64,000 bases of DNA, from positions 33,344,336 to 33,408,335 of the forward strand of contig CM046849.1 of NCBI GenBank assembly GCA_025618425.1, read 5' to 3'. Positions 12,431 through 23,100 of the stretch are shown here, in pieces. This DNA is from Heliocidaris tuberculata. Lineage: Eukaryota > Echinodermata > Echinoidea > Camarodonta > Echinometridae. Under the pieces are notes generated by a model that saw only the letters and a list, made by a program, of their open reading frames with translations, had not been told where the DNA came from and made no database searches. Both the position numbers and the translations under genes were made by a program. The first letter of the stretch is position 1. Every line of letters begins with the position of its first letter.

Positions 12431-13104
12431 GTGGCCTTATAGACGTAAAGACACGAAAGGAAGTACCGGTATTAGATACATAGATGAATATATAACCTGT
12501 ATATAGTTAAACTATCACGGTGATGCAGGTATGGAAGTGAAAAGGGACTATTACATTTAACGGAAACAGCTCGGAAAATCGAGATAACGATTTTAACGCC
12601 AAATGTATTGCTTGTGCATGTGCAGTAATATGGAAAGTGAAAAAAATGTGTTTGAAAAAGATACTTAAATCACATTTTGGGGGGTTAAATTGCTCATTTG
12701 TTTTAATATGATTTATACAACTTGCCTGCCTTGAAATAATAATAATGTATCAATGAAGATTCAATAAACACAACACAAAACAAAAGATGGTGAACTGAAC
12801 CCTTTGATGGAACACCATACAAAGAGCAATTGCATAATAGAAGAAAGAGCGATATATTGACAGATAGGAAGGGACAAACCAAGGGGTTATCACACAACTG
12901 TGAGAATTCTGTGGACAAATTGATGAACTATAGTTGTGCATGGTGTATACATTAGAAGTCACCTATTACCCTGTATCAATCGATGTAGCCATTGTGAAAT
13001 AGGTAAAAAAATAAAAAAATAAAAAAAAAAAAAAAGGAAAAATATATACAAAGTCATGTGTATACTCCTAAACTACATTGCTAGAAAAGATGGGTTCATC
13101 CGTT

Positions 13105-13153
<49 letters not shown>

Positions 13154-13898
13154 CAGAGGGAGTGAGAGAAGAAAGAAAGAGAGGGAAAGATAGAAAGAGA
13201 GAAAGAGGGAGGAGAAAAATAATGAATGGGAGAAGTGTCTTTACAAAGGGTAGATGTGGATGTGATTACAGTCATGACAATGCACCCATTTTGGGTGGCT
13301 GTGTTCAATTTTTACAAATTAGGATTGTGATCAGTGCAATAGAATTGGGTTTTATTCTGCCAGATTTGATTATGTCTTCTTGATCGCATTCTCCTTGTTT
13401 CAAACTTTTCCCGTCGCATGTATAAGTTCAAAGGTCACACGAAAAGAAGTACTTCCAATAGAGGTATATTTAACCAGCTTTTGAGAATCAGTAGTATAGA
13501 GCATGTAAAGTGAGAATGAAACGCGTTTGTTTTTCACATCCCACCAAACGCCTCCGAAAAAATAACATAAATACATTTGAACTCAGTCACTTCTCCCCTT
13601 ATGCCTCTGTAAGTAGGTCTTAAAATCTAAAAATAAAAACCGACGATCTTGTGAAGCAAAGAGCTTTTCTTGGTGTTTCATTTTTACTCAAGAGGACAAG
13701 TGAAAGAGCAAATGACGGATATTGTACATTATAACACGGGTTCAAGAATGTAGCCATCCTGATTGGTCAAATAACACCACGTGACCGTGCAAAAAAAAAG
13801 TGATAACGCACGGCGAGGGGACTAACGCACGGCTAATCCGGATCAAACACTAAGATTGTAAGAAAACACGAAGATTGTAGACCCGTTTTATAAAACTT
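12431..13898. other. No recognised gene; contains (GA)n
   Basis: Contains a (GA)n array at 13110-13147 and an A-rich stretch near 13005-13036. Around 13795-13835, 'aacgcacggc' occurs twice and resembles text inside the element that follows. Confidence 0.45.
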
Positions 13899-14058
13899 TT
13901 AATACATGGTTGTGAGGTCGTGCATTAGTGCGATCCAGCAACACGCAGGTTTTTATCGTGGTGTCTAACACACTCGGCTACGCCTCGTGCGTTAGTACAC
14001 CACGATAAAAACCTTTGTGTTGCCAGATCGCACTAACGCACTCCCAACCATGTATTAA
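13899..14058. mobile_element. Foldback MITE, TTAATACATGGTTG ends
   Basis: Arms of about 63 bp are inverted with several mismatches. They run from TTAATACATGGTTG inward through 'gcgatc(c/t)(a/g)gcaacac' to GGTTTTTATCGTGGTGT. The central 30 bp, 'cggctacgcctcgtgcgtta', is unpaired. It begins and ends with TTAA, which may be a target duplication or part of the ends. Confidence 0.7.
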
Positions 14059-14361
14059 TAGTATATTAATATTAAGTTAAATATATAGTATTTGATAACA
14101 CACTTCATGAAGAACGTATTGGTTACAAAATACTTGTATCAATAAAAAACAACTACTTTAGCACAATGTGTTCACGCTGGAAATATATATTTCTTCAACA
14201 CACTTTGGTTGGTTGACATGGCAATAAGGGAACACTCGAAATGGGAAAGGGTTTAACAAAATGATTGTAAGCGATTACAAAGAAAGATTACTAGATTCTT
14301 CAGCAGAACAACTGTCATTCCGAAGATTTTCACGTTATCTTGTATGTTCAGTCTGTTAGTA

Positions 14362-14560
14362 TAATAATAATAATAATAATAATAATATGTAAAATTTATA
14401 TAGCGCCTATAACAAAATGTTTCAAGGCGCTTTACACTAACAAATCAACATTACAATGAACTTAAAATTACTTACATTAAAAAAAAAATTAACATTACTT
14501 ACATTACTAAAGAAATTGAACATTACTTACATTACTGGGGAAATTAACATTAAATATAAA
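14362..14560. repeat. (AAT)n, 'agcgcc' tail and short tandem repeat
   Basis: An AAT run (14362-14385) is followed by 'tttatatagcgcctataac' and 'aggcgctttac', typical of SINE or LINE 3' ends in this window. Then 'aacattacttacattact' is repeated twice with a unit of about 34 bp (14490-14550). Confidence 0.55.
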
Positions 14561-15256
14561 TTACAAGGAAAATTTAACAAAGTTATCAGAAAACAATTTA
14601 ACATAAGACATAAGATATATTGCAGTAAATTAGTAAGTTAGTATCTATATATTTTTATATTCGGTAAATAAAAAAAAAAACAACTCAAATCACATCAAAT
14701 GACACCAGAATCCATAAGATAAACAAAAATCAGACAAGGAACAGCTGGCAACATAAATTATTAAACAGAATGACAATAAAAAGGGATATTGGGAATTGAT
14801 AAAGTGCAAAGTACTGAAGAGAGACATGAAATGTTGGAACATGTCTCATTTACAAATTGGACCTGTATTCAACCTTCGCGTCTGCAAACTATTTTGACCA
14901 AAACTTCTGCGAAGCTTCGACAATTCCATTCCCATCTCCGTGCTTCAGCCACGATTTTATGGCAGATTCATTTAAACGGAATATAAACAAAATTAGCGGA
15001 GAAAATAACAAAAGATGACAATAGTTTTTTTTTTTTTTTTCTTTTTTTGATCACGTCGGCGCCATCCTCCGAGCCAAACTAAAAGTGGTTCATGGTTAGA
15101 GAATGTCAATAAGCATTTGATAGGATTCTACCAAACTCATACAACCATCATGACCATCGTCCATGAAAGAGAAATGAATTTCTAAAACGTGTTGATTTGA
15201 TTGACATATTGTGTGCTTGAAAACACGGAGTGCCTCGAACTCAAATCAGGGGATAT
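14561..15256. other. No recognised gene
   Basis: AT-rich sequence with a T run near 15026-15040. No support for coding. Confidence 0.4.
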
Positions 15257-15351
15257 ACAAATATCTTTGTCCTTTGAGATGAATAATGAAACATATATCT
15301 CAAAGGACAAATATCTTTGTCCTTAACCTTTGAGATATATGTTTCATTATT
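15257..15351. repeat. Nested inverted and direct repeat
   Basis: The 24-bp stretch 15282-15305 is the exact reverse complement of 15328-15351. 'acaaatatctttgtcct' also occurs as a direct repeat at 15257 and 15307. The pattern resembles the 11191 hairpin and suggests template switching. Confidence 0.8.
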
Positions 15352-15654
15352 TCTGGGGAACATACTCACTACAAACATGCCAAATAGATTTTTTTTTGTG
15401 GGTTTTTTTTTTTTTTGGGGGGGGGAGGGGGAGGGGTTGTCTGCGCATATTGAGGAGAGCCACGAGGGCTTTAGGGTCAATGAAAGGCTAAAAAAACCAC
15501 ATTAACCCTCGATGATATAAGTACTCTTCTGATTCTGCGTAGACTTTAAGTAACGAGATAATTTGCATTGTTTTACTTTTCTTCATTCCTAATTCATCAT
15601 TTTGTCAATACAGACTGTATACTGCTTGTGTAGACAATAATGATCATAATATAA

Positions 15655-15836
15655 ATTTACAGTAAATTACTGGCAAACCGGCTGCACAATAAAATACTGT
15701 ATCATTTACATGTAAATACTGTATTTTTACAGTTATATACCGCTGTTTACCGTGTAACTGTAGAATAAACAGTACGATATCGTGAAAAATACAGTAATTT
15801 ACTGTGCAGCGGATTGCCAGTAGTTTTGTACAGTGT
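15655..15836. mobile_element. Foldback MITE, TACTGGCAA ends
   Basis: The left arm 'attactggcaaaccggctgc' pairs with the right arm 'gcagcggattgccagtagt', and inner 'atactgta' blocks also pair. The outer right edge reads 'tgtacagtg'. Looks like a non-autonomous DNA transposon. No target duplication could be fixed. Confidence 0.6.
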
Positions 15837-15844
15837 GGAGTTAT

Positions 15845-15985
15845 AAAGCACTTTTCCCTGAGGATAGGATATACAGTTGCCCTTCCATGATAAGGTGCTC
15901 AAGCATTCAAATAATTATTCCTAACTGGTATCCATTTATACCACCTGGGTCGAGGTTAGCAAATAGATTGAAGTGGCATTAAACT
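15845..15985 (-). mobile_element. SINE-body-like fragment
   Basis: Shares 'gctcaagcattcaa' and 'tatccatttataccacctgg' with the 5986 and 26946 fragments. No tRNA-like head. Orientation is inferred from the better copies. Confidence 0.5.
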
Positions 15986-16279
15986 GGTAAAACATGAACA
16001 GCGCCATCTTACAGTGACTGCTAAATTAAGATTATAATTTGAAAATTAATTGCATTTTAATTTGAATTTCAACGAACAGCTTGTTTGGATAATAGGCACA
16101 TTTTATATTTCAAACTATTATTTTTGACTTTGCAATTGTGGAAAATTGGCTACAAGTACATTCTAAGCTTCTACAAACTAGAATGGAGCATGATGGGAAA
16201 ATGAAAGGCACAGGCATTTTTCAAATCCTGTTAAAAGATGGCGCCATTAGGCGCTTCAGTTTACTGTCACTTTAAAGAG

Positions 16280-17000
16280 GAATTATCCCTTCATGGCATC
16301 TCAAATTGAGTAGAGAAGGAGAATAGTGAAAGTTTGAGAAAAATCGGACTATGGCGTTTGAAAATTGAGATCCGTAATGATATGTGGAATCTCCTATTGG
16401 AAATGCCGTCAAGATGAATTGAAATGAATTGAATTGAATGTGATTATCATTGATTTACATCAATATTCTGTTCATACATATATTACAAAGTATTATCAAA
16501 CATATCTTTATAATAAAAATATGGATACAAATATTTAGAGTGTATAACAGAAGTATAACATAATATGTCAAATGGAAGGTAAATACAACAATGTTAAAAT
16601 GAAAAGTTGTAAATGGTGTATGATGTCACATGGAGAACGATTCCAATTGACATCCTTATTATTTTCCAAACAAAAACTCCCTTTGTTCATTTTAATGATA
16701 GAACAGACTTTTGGTCCATGATACATTATGTGTAACATATTCTTGCATGTCCTCCTATGAAAAAAAATTGTCTGTTTCCCCATAAGACTTGAGAAAAGGG
16801 ATACTTTGGTTAATTATTTATGAACAAAACAAATCAAATAGTTCTGCATGTGCATGATGTATGACATCATACATCCTGAGACATTGCCAATTTGAGAATC
16901 TCCATATCATTAGTGATCTCAACGTTAAAGAATTCATAACTTCCTTCTTATTTATCAGATTTATCTCAAAATTTCACTAATATGTTTCTCTGATTTTTCT
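16280..17000. repeat. Large diverged inverted repeat
   Basis: 'ttgagatccgtaatgatatg' near 16365 is inverted against 'atatcattagtgatctcaa' near 16904. Outer parts around 'agtgaaagtttgaga' (16328) and 'tctcaaaatttcactaat' (16962) also pair. The interior is AT-rich without a reading frame that I recognise. Likely an old palindromic DNA element. Confidence 0.5.
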
Positions 17001-18126
17001 GCTTTCATCCAAGCAAACCTTCTATGAAAGGCAAAACCATGGATGAAAAAAAGGAAAAATAAACTTTCGCTAACATGGTTAACATGATTATTAATCTCAA
17101 TCTGGGGATAGCGTGTTAAAGCAGGAGAAGAGTAGTGGCATACTTTAATTAGAATATAAAAATAGGAAGAGGGAGACGGTGGGAGAAAGATAAGGGTATT
17201 TTAAAGAAAAAAAGAAGAAGAAGAGAATCATAGGTAGAAGGGAGATATGGTCATAACAAGGCGGTAGCACAGTGACGTTAATATAAGAGTACATAGAAGA
17301 GTGTCCGTCCGGCATGAGAGTAGGAAAAAGTTCGTGTAACCTCTGTCTCAGATTCAGCGCTCCACCCTTATCGAAAAAAACAAGTAGAAAGGGACCAGAT
17401 ACATTAATTTTGTGACGGCGTTCAAATTGGATACGAAGCTTTAAGTGAAATACCAAAATACCATCACTATTTTCGTGAATGACTACATAGGCAACCTGGT
17501 AAAGTTAAAGTTCAAGATTTTGGAGGCCACGGCCGGGAACGCAATCAGGGGCGTACTGCGCATAATTTTACCACGAGGCTGTCGACTATTGCCCTAATAT
17601 TCATTTTCCTGTTTCTACGATGTTGCGAGCGCGCGAACCGTATACGAACAAAAAAATTTGATCATATGTTTGTTGTTTCCTGACAGCCAACATTCTTTCA
17701 AGAAATTTTGTAATTAAAAAGATGAGCTGTATAACATGAAATACACAATAAATGAGAGCAAAAAAAAAAGACACTTTTATAGAAAATATTCTCCTGAAAT
17801 TTTGCACTCTTCGTAAAATGAGTTTATTACAAGAAACTCTCTAGAAGCTCTTTAGAAGCTCTCAAGATTGATCTCTATAGTAGTTTAAGTGTAGGTGTAA
17901 ATGATTTACATATTTCATCGAGCACACGAATCTAAATATTGTTTTTTCATAAACACCGAGTCTCAACGTAAATATACTTGACACTCTTTTGACCCTCCGT
18001 CTGACCCCAAGTTGTGGAGAACTTTGCGGCAGACGATACGAATTTGTGGCATCTGAATTGGCACGCTGACTGATGTGCGAGGAGCAATAACAATTAGGGG
18101 TTCTGACCACCATGCTATAGAAGATG
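17001..18126. other. No recognised gene
   Basis: The ORFs are short and without motifs. Near 17521-17580, 'ggccacggccgggaacgcaa' and 'caggggcgtactgcg' are more GC-rich than their surroundings and may be a repeat scrap. Confidence 0.4.
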
Positions 18127-18525
18127 GATTGAAACCATGAAAACATGAGTTAGTTTTGAATGGAGAAACGTGGTTATTCTTTAAATGAATTAGATTAACA
18201 GAAACATTCATGTCCATCTAGCATTATTTTCTATCAGATCACTTTTCCAATTTCATTCGATATGTCCAACTTAAACAGAAAATAAGGATTGATTGAAACC
18301 GTAGGACATGATTTCATTCTAACTGAAGAAGCATGATTTCTTTAAAAATATGAATTAATTTACAAGCACTCATGTCTTCCCTGCATTTTTCCAAATGTTG
18401 AGCAAATTAATATCTAGAACTAATAAAAAAAAAATTGACCGAAGCCATGGAATATGATTTAATTTTACTTGAAGTAGCATTGTTATTTTATAATAAATTA
18501 TATCAAAAGCATTCATTTCTACTTC
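18127..18525. repeat. Diverged tandem repeat, three units of about 150-165 bp
   Basis: Unit starts are near 18127, 18291 and 18437, each beginning with a form of 'ga(t/c)(t/c)gaa(a/g)cca(t/g)'. The order inside is the same each time: an 'acatga(g/t)tt' block, an 'aa(c)tgaa...gcat' block, 'aat(g)aatta', and 'cattcatg' or 'cattcatt'. Divergence is substantial, so the array is old. No coding frame runs through it. Confidence 0.6.
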
Positions 18526-20261
18526 CCTTTCTCATTTAAGATATCATGTCAAGATTTCGTATGAATACCGGCCGTAAATAGAAAAAAATAAAAGATTCTT
18601 CTTCTTTTTTTTGGACTAGTACCTATGTGTAATATGTTTGATAGAGTCTAAGTTTCATGGATCATTGTTTCGGTATCAAACCAAAACATTCTTTGAAAAG
18701 GAGATATTTTGGGTAAAACTCTATGCTGGATGAATCATGAACTGCATATTATACAGCGTTTTTCAGTCTCATCAGCGCCTTTGACTAGGCAATTAGATAT
18801 TGGCGCTCTGTAAATTCCTCGATTGGATTGGATTAAATTGTATGTTTTTGAATTTTATTCAATTTAGGAAACAGTTATATTAAAAATGATTCCTATCAAA
18901 TTGTTATTCTTAAGGGGTTTTGTCGATTATTGTTTATGCATTATAAATTTCTATTAAAAAAGTTAGAATAAAAACCAGCATAAAATTAGTATAATATTCT
19001 TACAAATAAGAGAACATAATAAAACAATTATTATCAAAACATTAAATAAAGCGATATATTTAAGCGGCGCTGGAGCAAACAACAGCAGCTATACATCTAC
19101 ATTTGTCGTCATGATGTTATACTTTTCCTATTTTTGCTGAGTCTGGATAAAAGGTTTGTCTGACTATTATCAACCAGTGGGTACTATCAGCGGTCATCTA
19201 AATCTTCATGCTCTGGAAAAGGATGAGATTCGTTCCTATCAATCATTCTTAGGAAAAGGAGAGGTAAGAATATGGTACTGTGGTATACAATGATATCTCC
19301 ATATTTTTTTTTTTTTAAAGGGGATTGGGCACATTCCGAAAATTTTTGTGACGACCCCCCCCCCCCCCTCCAACAACAAAAAAAAAAAAACAAACAAACA
19401 ACAACAACAACAAAAATAGAAACAAATAAAAAGAAAAATTCATAATTTATTTCATATCATAATCATATCATATTTTGGGGGCTCTAACTGACCTAACAAA
19501 TCTCTGACAAGCAAAATAAAGAAAAAAAAATAATAAAATATACTTTTCATATGCCTTTCCGAACGAAATTTTGAATGGGGTGCATTTTTGGGGTATGCAA
19601 ATTTGGATTTAAGAGGGGGCACAAGCCAGTTGTGGCCACGACATCTGAAAAATTAGACAATTCGTCCATTCCAATACATTTCTTGCAATTCAATACTAGT
19701 TTGACAGGATGTCGCGTTCGTTTATAGTCGTTTGCGTTGTAGTGACCTTTCGTGTTTTTTGTCTTCACATTTTTATAATGATAATAACAATAATGACAAA
19801 AATGGCTTTTAGAATAGCACTCGGTGACTCTCCTAGCCCTTTAGCATTATTAGTCCGCCAATGATTTTCACTTTATATGGAGGGATAGAGAGTGTAAATG
19901 GATTAAGCTTAATGGAAAACTGTCCAAAGCCCCTAAAACCCTTCTCCGGAGTACAATATAGTGCAAGAAAACGTCATCTTCCAGACATCTACCCAAAGAA
20001 AAGCCTCTATAAACTGGGTACTTTATTTCAGTCACATTGCTACTTGCATATAAATCCAAATGAATATAATCAAATGACAAATGCCTGCCTCTCTATTAAT
20101 GCTGATAAATACCATATCCCTCAAAAGTTGGATGATTGTGATATATGTTTGAATGTAAGTACCACTAATGTATCTGTAAAGCGCTTAGAGACAGCGTATA
20201 TGTAGACGCTATATAAATCCAGAATATCATTATCGTTATTAATTATTCTGTTTATTGAATG
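18526..20261. other. No recognised gene; LINE/SINE tail scraps
   Basis: At 18760-18845, 'cagcgcctttgactaggca' and 'ttggcgctctgtaaattcc' look like a retroelement 3' tail. At 20175-20225, 'aagcgcttagagacagcg' and 'gacgctatataaatcc' form a second one. An open frame at 19861-20205 ends inside the latter and shows no family motif. A C run lies near 19355-19368. Confidence 0.45.
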
Positions 20262-20615
20262 ATAATAATAGTATTATGGATTTATATATAGCACCTGATA
20301 CATCTACGATGTCTCTGAGCGCTTTATAGACATATTATTACCCCGGTCATCGGATTCATTGCTTGCCCGCAAACAATGTATGCACCTTCTCCACTCCCTG
20401 GGGAGCATTCCAGCCAGGCGCCTTTTGCAGACGCTCACAATGCTGATCAATCCACACTGACTTTCGCATCCTACCGGGTACCCATTTAACACCTGGGTGG
20501 AGAGGAGTAATGTAGATGAAATGCCTTACTCAAGGACATAAGTGCCTTGCCGGGGATTGAACCCACAACCTTCGCATTCAGTCAAGTGATTAAACCACAT
20601 GACTACGACACCTCA
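20262..20615 (-). mobile_element. tRNA-derived SINE, copy 2
   Basis: Same family as the 7878 copy. On the minus strand the head has a decayed A box (TAGTCATGTGG) and a B box (GGGTTCAATCCCC). The body keeps 'ggtacccggtaggatgcgaa' and 'ggagaaggtgcatac'. A short ATT-rich tail lies at the left edge. Confidence 0.8.
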
Positions 20616-20836
20616 ACTGAATAAGGGTGGCCTTTTCAGTAGTAAAAATATCCAAAACAAATTCGTATATTGTAAATCATTTATGTATAGCAATACAATC
20701 ATGTCAATTTGGGGCAGCAACAATTATGATTATACTTGTCCCTTCCTCACAATTTGAATGAATTCCCCTGCACAGAGAAGCGTACGCCTGGATTAGAATT
20801 AGGTGGATTAGGAAGAGGTATATAAACTGGACGGTA

Positions 20837-21003
20837 CACTCTAAAAAAAAAAAGTTGGGTAAAATTATATGCAATATTGGTTAATGGGTGGTCATGCATG
20901 TAGTTCAGGTAAAATTTGACCCGATATTGGGTTTATTTTCCCCAATTTTGGATACATTTTACTCAATATCAGCTTAAAATTTACCGGAAATTCTTTGAGA
21001 GTG
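20837..21003. mobile_element. MITE, CACTCTAAAA/TTTGAGAGTG ends
   Basis: Short inverted ends, CACTCTAAAA and TTTGAGAGTG. The inside is built from 'gggtaaaatt' and its complement 'aattttaccc'-like variants. No ORF. Superfamily not determined. Confidence 0.6.
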
Positions 21004-21760
21004 GAGCCCATTATAAGACTAAGTGGGATCGTAATTAAGTTGATCATCCCTCGTCTCACACATGAATAATTTCAATCTCACCCACACATGAACGAGCCAA
21101 CTCATGTTCCAAAACATACTCGCAATATTCGTTTGTGGGAATATGTCGCTGGGCCTATTTACAAAAAATTAACAAAACATTCTCTCTTGGGAAAATAAAA
21201 TGACCCCGAAGATGAATATCATCACTTGTGAATGGTAGAAGTACTATTCCTACAGTCTCCTCCTTGCATATTGGTAGTACCACTCTCTCGATATATAAAA
21301 CAGTATTATGCCATATTCTTCCATTCTTACAGTTCGTTTCCATGTCTGAGTATTTGTCACTGTGTTTCTGGAGAAAATTATACCATTTGAAGATAGGAAT
21401 TCACAAAGTTCATGATTATGATGGGGGCTCTTCGTCTATTGAATGCCCACATTTTATACTTACCCTACAATCCAGATTACCTAGTGTTCCATTTATGTGG
21501 AGGACTTTCATCATACCGAGAAGGTTAGGGGTCGTCCTATATACGTCACATACTCTTTCCAAAGGCAAAATGCCATATTCTAAATAAGACATTTCTAACT
21601 GTATCTTTATCATATATATAATTGTAAGGATTTGGCTAAAACACAACATTCATATCGGATATTAGTTATTGTCAGCAGAATTGTATAGCTCATTACTTTT
21701 TCTTTTATGCATGTAGTAGTAGTATCATTTTGTTCCTTTTTCGTTACTTTTCGTTGTATA
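21004..21760. other. No recognised gene
   Basis: A 119-codon plus-strand frame (21228-21587) has no recognisable motif. The sequence may be the body of a decayed retroelement whose 3' end follows at 21761. Confidence 0.35.
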
Positions 21761-21846
21761 GCTCCTGAAGAAGGCATAATGCCGAAAGCTTGACGACATC
21801 AATAAATCCGTGGTATTCAGCTACGTCCTGAGTCTTGGCTCATTTC

Positions 21847-21850
<4 letters not shown>
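21761..21850 (+). mobile_element. Retroelement 3' end, Penelope-like or LINE type
   Basis: 'CTGAAGAAGGCATAATGCC' followed by 'GAAAGCTTGACGACATCAAT' and 'cctgagtcttggctcattt' resembles 3' regions of Penelope-like elements and other retroelements, known here from general memory only. GGCA/TGCC forms a short stem between CTGAAGA and GAAA, a layout like a hammerhead ribozyme core but with A where CUGAUGA has its second U. No reverse transcriptase or GIY-YIG motif was seen upstream. Confidence 0.35.
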
Positions 21851-21892
<42 letters not shown>

Positions 21893-21931
21893 AATAAATA
21901 AAATAAATAAATATATATATATATATATATA
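21851..21931. repeat. (AT)n microsatellite
   Basis: Two AT runs separated by (AAAT)n-like units, directly after the retroelement end. Confidence 0.95.
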
Positions 21932-22255
21932 CCCTCACTGGCCATATGTATTGCAACATAGCAAAATTTGATGCCTATGTGACTAATAGACCTGTCTATA
22001 TAACATAGTTTTTAGCGCATAACCATTGAATAATGGCGAATTATCGTGTTTGAAAGGAAGGTAGAGCTTGTACTTTTCTGCTCTAAGGCCAGCTGATCAC
22101 CAGACATGTGTACTAAGCCGTCATTATCACCAGTTCCACTAAGACAACATAACTGACAAAACGAGCAAATGCAATAAAATCACCATCTTGAAAGCTGGGT
22201 GCATCGGTGATCCAAATCAACGAAAGGTTTAATATTTGCCTCCAAATTTGTTTAC

Positions 22256-22459
22256 ATGGGTTGTATACAATCTAAGCAAAGATGCAATGCCACCGAGAAA
22301 GTGACCATAGAAGACAGCTACCTTTTGCGCCATCGCCAAGATATTTCCAAGGAGGATGCGCGGGATATGATTGTCAGAGGTCATGGTTATCCAATAAAAT
22401 ATTATAGATGTTTGAAAAGAAGGGTTATGAAAGTGAATTCCAGTATGTTCATCACATGA
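22256..22459 (+). other. Candidate small ORF or first exon with MGCIQSK start
   Basis: A 67-codon frame beginning MGCIQSKQRC. Gly2, Cys3 and Ser6 fit the N-myristoylation plus palmitoylation pattern seen at the start of some membrane-anchored kinases and adaptors. The rest is charged, without a domain that I recognise. Possible donor sites (such as 'gaaagtgaat' near 22428) are weak. It may be chance. Confidence 0.15.
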
Positions 22460-22839
22460 AACTGTCTATTTGATGGAGAATAGTGGAACAGAGATCTATT
22501 AAAACCTCTTTGCAATACAAACCTAATAGTGGTCCACTCCATATTTTCTTTTTGTGTGTATGTTGCAATACTTATGGCGAGTGAGTATATAACATAAACA
22601 TACACTCAACCCCAAAAGTTAGTTAATCCCGACACTTTTTGATATAACTCGAAGAATATTTGATGACATTTGTTAATTTAAACAAACCTTCATCATTACC
22701 TTAAGGAAGACGAAGGAAAAAACGAAATTAGGTTGCGAAGAAAGCATTCTACCTAAATAAATACGATCTATCATGCCGATAGTCTCAATGATAATGAATT
22801 AAGTCGTTATGATTAATCAGATAGTACTAAAGATGATAA

Positions 22840-22925
22840 TAATGACAATGATGATATTAATAATAATAATAATACGAATAATGATAATAATAATAATATT
22901 AATGATGATGATGATGATGATGATG

Positions 22926-22961
<36 letters not shown>

Positions 22962-23100
22962 TTAATAATAATAATAATAATAATCATTATAATAATTATA
23001 ATAAAAATAATAATAATAATGGTAATAATAATAATGATGATAATATTAATAATAATAACAATACTCATAATAATTATAATAATTATAATAAATACAATAA
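22840..23100. repeat. (ATN)n microsatellite
   Basis: Interrupted AAT, GAT and CAT units. Long low-complexity Ile/Met frames on both strands are artefacts. Confidence 0.95.

Noticed and set aside
19861..20205. 114-codon plus-strand frame
   Set aside because: The 3' part is a retroelement-tail motif ('aagcgcttagagacagcg'); the N-terminal part has no recognised family.
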